Made by a program: the position numbers and the translations under genes. Below the pieces are notes generated by a model. That model saw only the letters and a program-made list of their open reading frames with translations. It was not told the origin of the DNA and made no database searches. From positions 1 through 5,701 of the forward strand of contig JAFUUM010000255.1 in the NCBI GenBank assembly GCA_017477805.1: a stretch of DNA of 5,701 nt. The letters run 5' to 3'. Origin of the DNA: Lachnospiraceae bacterium (GTDB lineage: Bacteria; Bacillota; Clostridia; Lachnospirales; Lachnospiraceae). How positions within the stretch are numbered: the stretch's first letter is position 1; every line of letters starts with the position of its first letter. Positions 5,166 to 5,701 of the stretch are shown here, piece by piece.

Positions 5166-5701
5166 GATTCTTCCTCCGCTTTTTTTCCTTGTTGTTTCAG
5201 TTTTTTCATGTGATCTTTGATCTTTATCTCATAACCGTTTCCCGTGGGGGAGTAAAATTCCCGCCCCCGCAGTTCATAGGGGAGATACTGTTGTTCCACG
5301 TAGTGGTTTGGATAGTCGTGAGCATAGAGATATCCCACTCCGTGGCCGAGTTTTGCTGCGCCCTTATAATGGGCATCCTGTAAATGGGTGGGTACCGCAA
5401 GAGAGCCGCTGTTTCTGACTTCGTCGATGGCCTCATCCACCGCCAGATAACCGGCGTTGCTCTTGGGGGCCGTTGCAACATAAACCGCCGCCTCGGACAA
5501 GACGATACGTGCTTCCGGCATACCCAGCCGTTCCACCGCAAGGGATGCTGAAACCGCCACATTCAAGGCATTGGGGTCTGCAAGGCCAACGTCCTCCGCC
5601 GCGCAGATCATGATCCGTCTTGCGATAAAGGCAACTTCCTCTCCCGCCTCCAGCATGCGTGCCAGGTAATACACCGCAGCATCGGGATCGGAACCTCTCA
5701 T
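5162..5701 (-). CDS. rarA: RarA/MgsA, replication-associated recombination ATPase (C-terminal part, cut by window edge)
   Basis: C-terminal ~179 residues of RarA (MgsA), an AAA+ clamp-loader-like ATPase that forms tetramers and acts at stalled replication forks in the cytosol. The Met at 5701 is internal: it belongs to the conserved (S)MRGSDPDAA motif, and the AAA+ core with its Walker motifs lies beyond the edge (the family is about 410-450 residues). In the visible part: MRGSDPDAAVYYLARML (1-17), FIARRIMICAAEDVGLADP (25-43), the VERLGMPEARI block (56-66), YVATAPKSN (74-82), VPTHLQDA (103-110), the LGHGVGYLYAHDYP block (118-131) and QQYLP (137-141). These form the helical C-terminal tetramerisation domain. 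The tail (160-179) is Lys/Glu-rich and probably disordered. The stop overlaps the malic enzyme start, and the GGAGG serving that gene lies inside this tail. Confidence 0.95.
   Translation of the reverse strand: MRGSDPDAAVYYLARMLEAGEEVAFIARRIMICAAEDVGLADPNALNVAVSASLAVERLGMPEARIVLSEAAVYVATAPKSNAGYLAVDEAIDEVRNSGSLAVPTHLQDAHYKGAAKLGHGVGYLYAHDYPNHYVEQQYLPYELRGREFYSPTGNGYEIKIKDHMKKLKQQGKKAEEES
5173..5177 (-). promoter_or_regulatory. Ribosome binding site of the malic enzyme gene, inside the rarA 3' end
   Basis: GGAGG on the minus strand lies 7 nt before the ATG at 5165 and within the last codons of rarA. Its near-consensus strength suggests the malic enzyme can be translated well in its own right, not only by ribosomes finishing rarA. 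Confidence 0.75.

Noticed and set aside
1..5701. Search for an undescribed defence, mobile or biosynthetic system
   Set aside because: All six proteins longer than 100 residues and rpmE fall in known families in a typical chromosomal order, gaps are under 200 nt, and there are no repeats, integrases, toxin-antitoxin pairs or composition shifts.

Overview
The window looks like an ordinary stretch of chromosome from a low-to-mid GC Gram-positive anaerobe of class Clostridia, most likely a Lachnospiraceae member. This is inferred from a DUF4364 winged-helix protein, a cysteine-containing (C+) L31 that closely resembles the Bacillus RpmE, a clostridial-type Rho with a short acidic linker, and the order rho - rpmE - DUF1385 - prmC. 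No mobile elements, CRISPR arrays, tRNA or rRNA genes, or signs of recent transfer were seen.

Every gene I can support lies on the minus strand, so transcription runs from high to low coordinates. In that order they are: the C-terminal part of the AAA+ replication-repair ATPase RarA (cut by the right edge); a single-domain NAD(P)-dependent malic enzyme overlapping rarA by ATGA; a DUF4364 winged-helix protein 22 nt further on; a 172-nt gap with a candidate promoter and leader; transcription terminator Rho; a 138-nt gap with a candidate promoter and a structured leader; ribosomal protein L31 (rpmE); a stem-loop resembling an intrinsic terminator; a DUF1385 polytopic membrane protein; and the N-terminal part of the release-factor methyltransferase PrmC (cut by the left edge just after its NPPY motif), which overlaps the DUF1385 gene by ATGA.

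Three transcription units are likely: rarA-malic enzyme-DUF4364; rho; and rpmE with partial readthrough into DUF1385-prmC (and probably prfA beyond the edge, inferred from gene order in related genomes). The lower half is information-processing machinery: termination, ribosome structure and release-factor methylation. The upper half pairs a replication-fork rescue protein with a central-carbon enzyme, which probably reflects compact packing more than shared function.

I found no convincing undescribed system. The observations most worth checking are the stem-loop leader just upstream of rpmE, which could be a ribosomal-protein autoregulatory leader, the rho leader, and the uncharacterised DUF1385 membrane protein translationally coupled to prmC.
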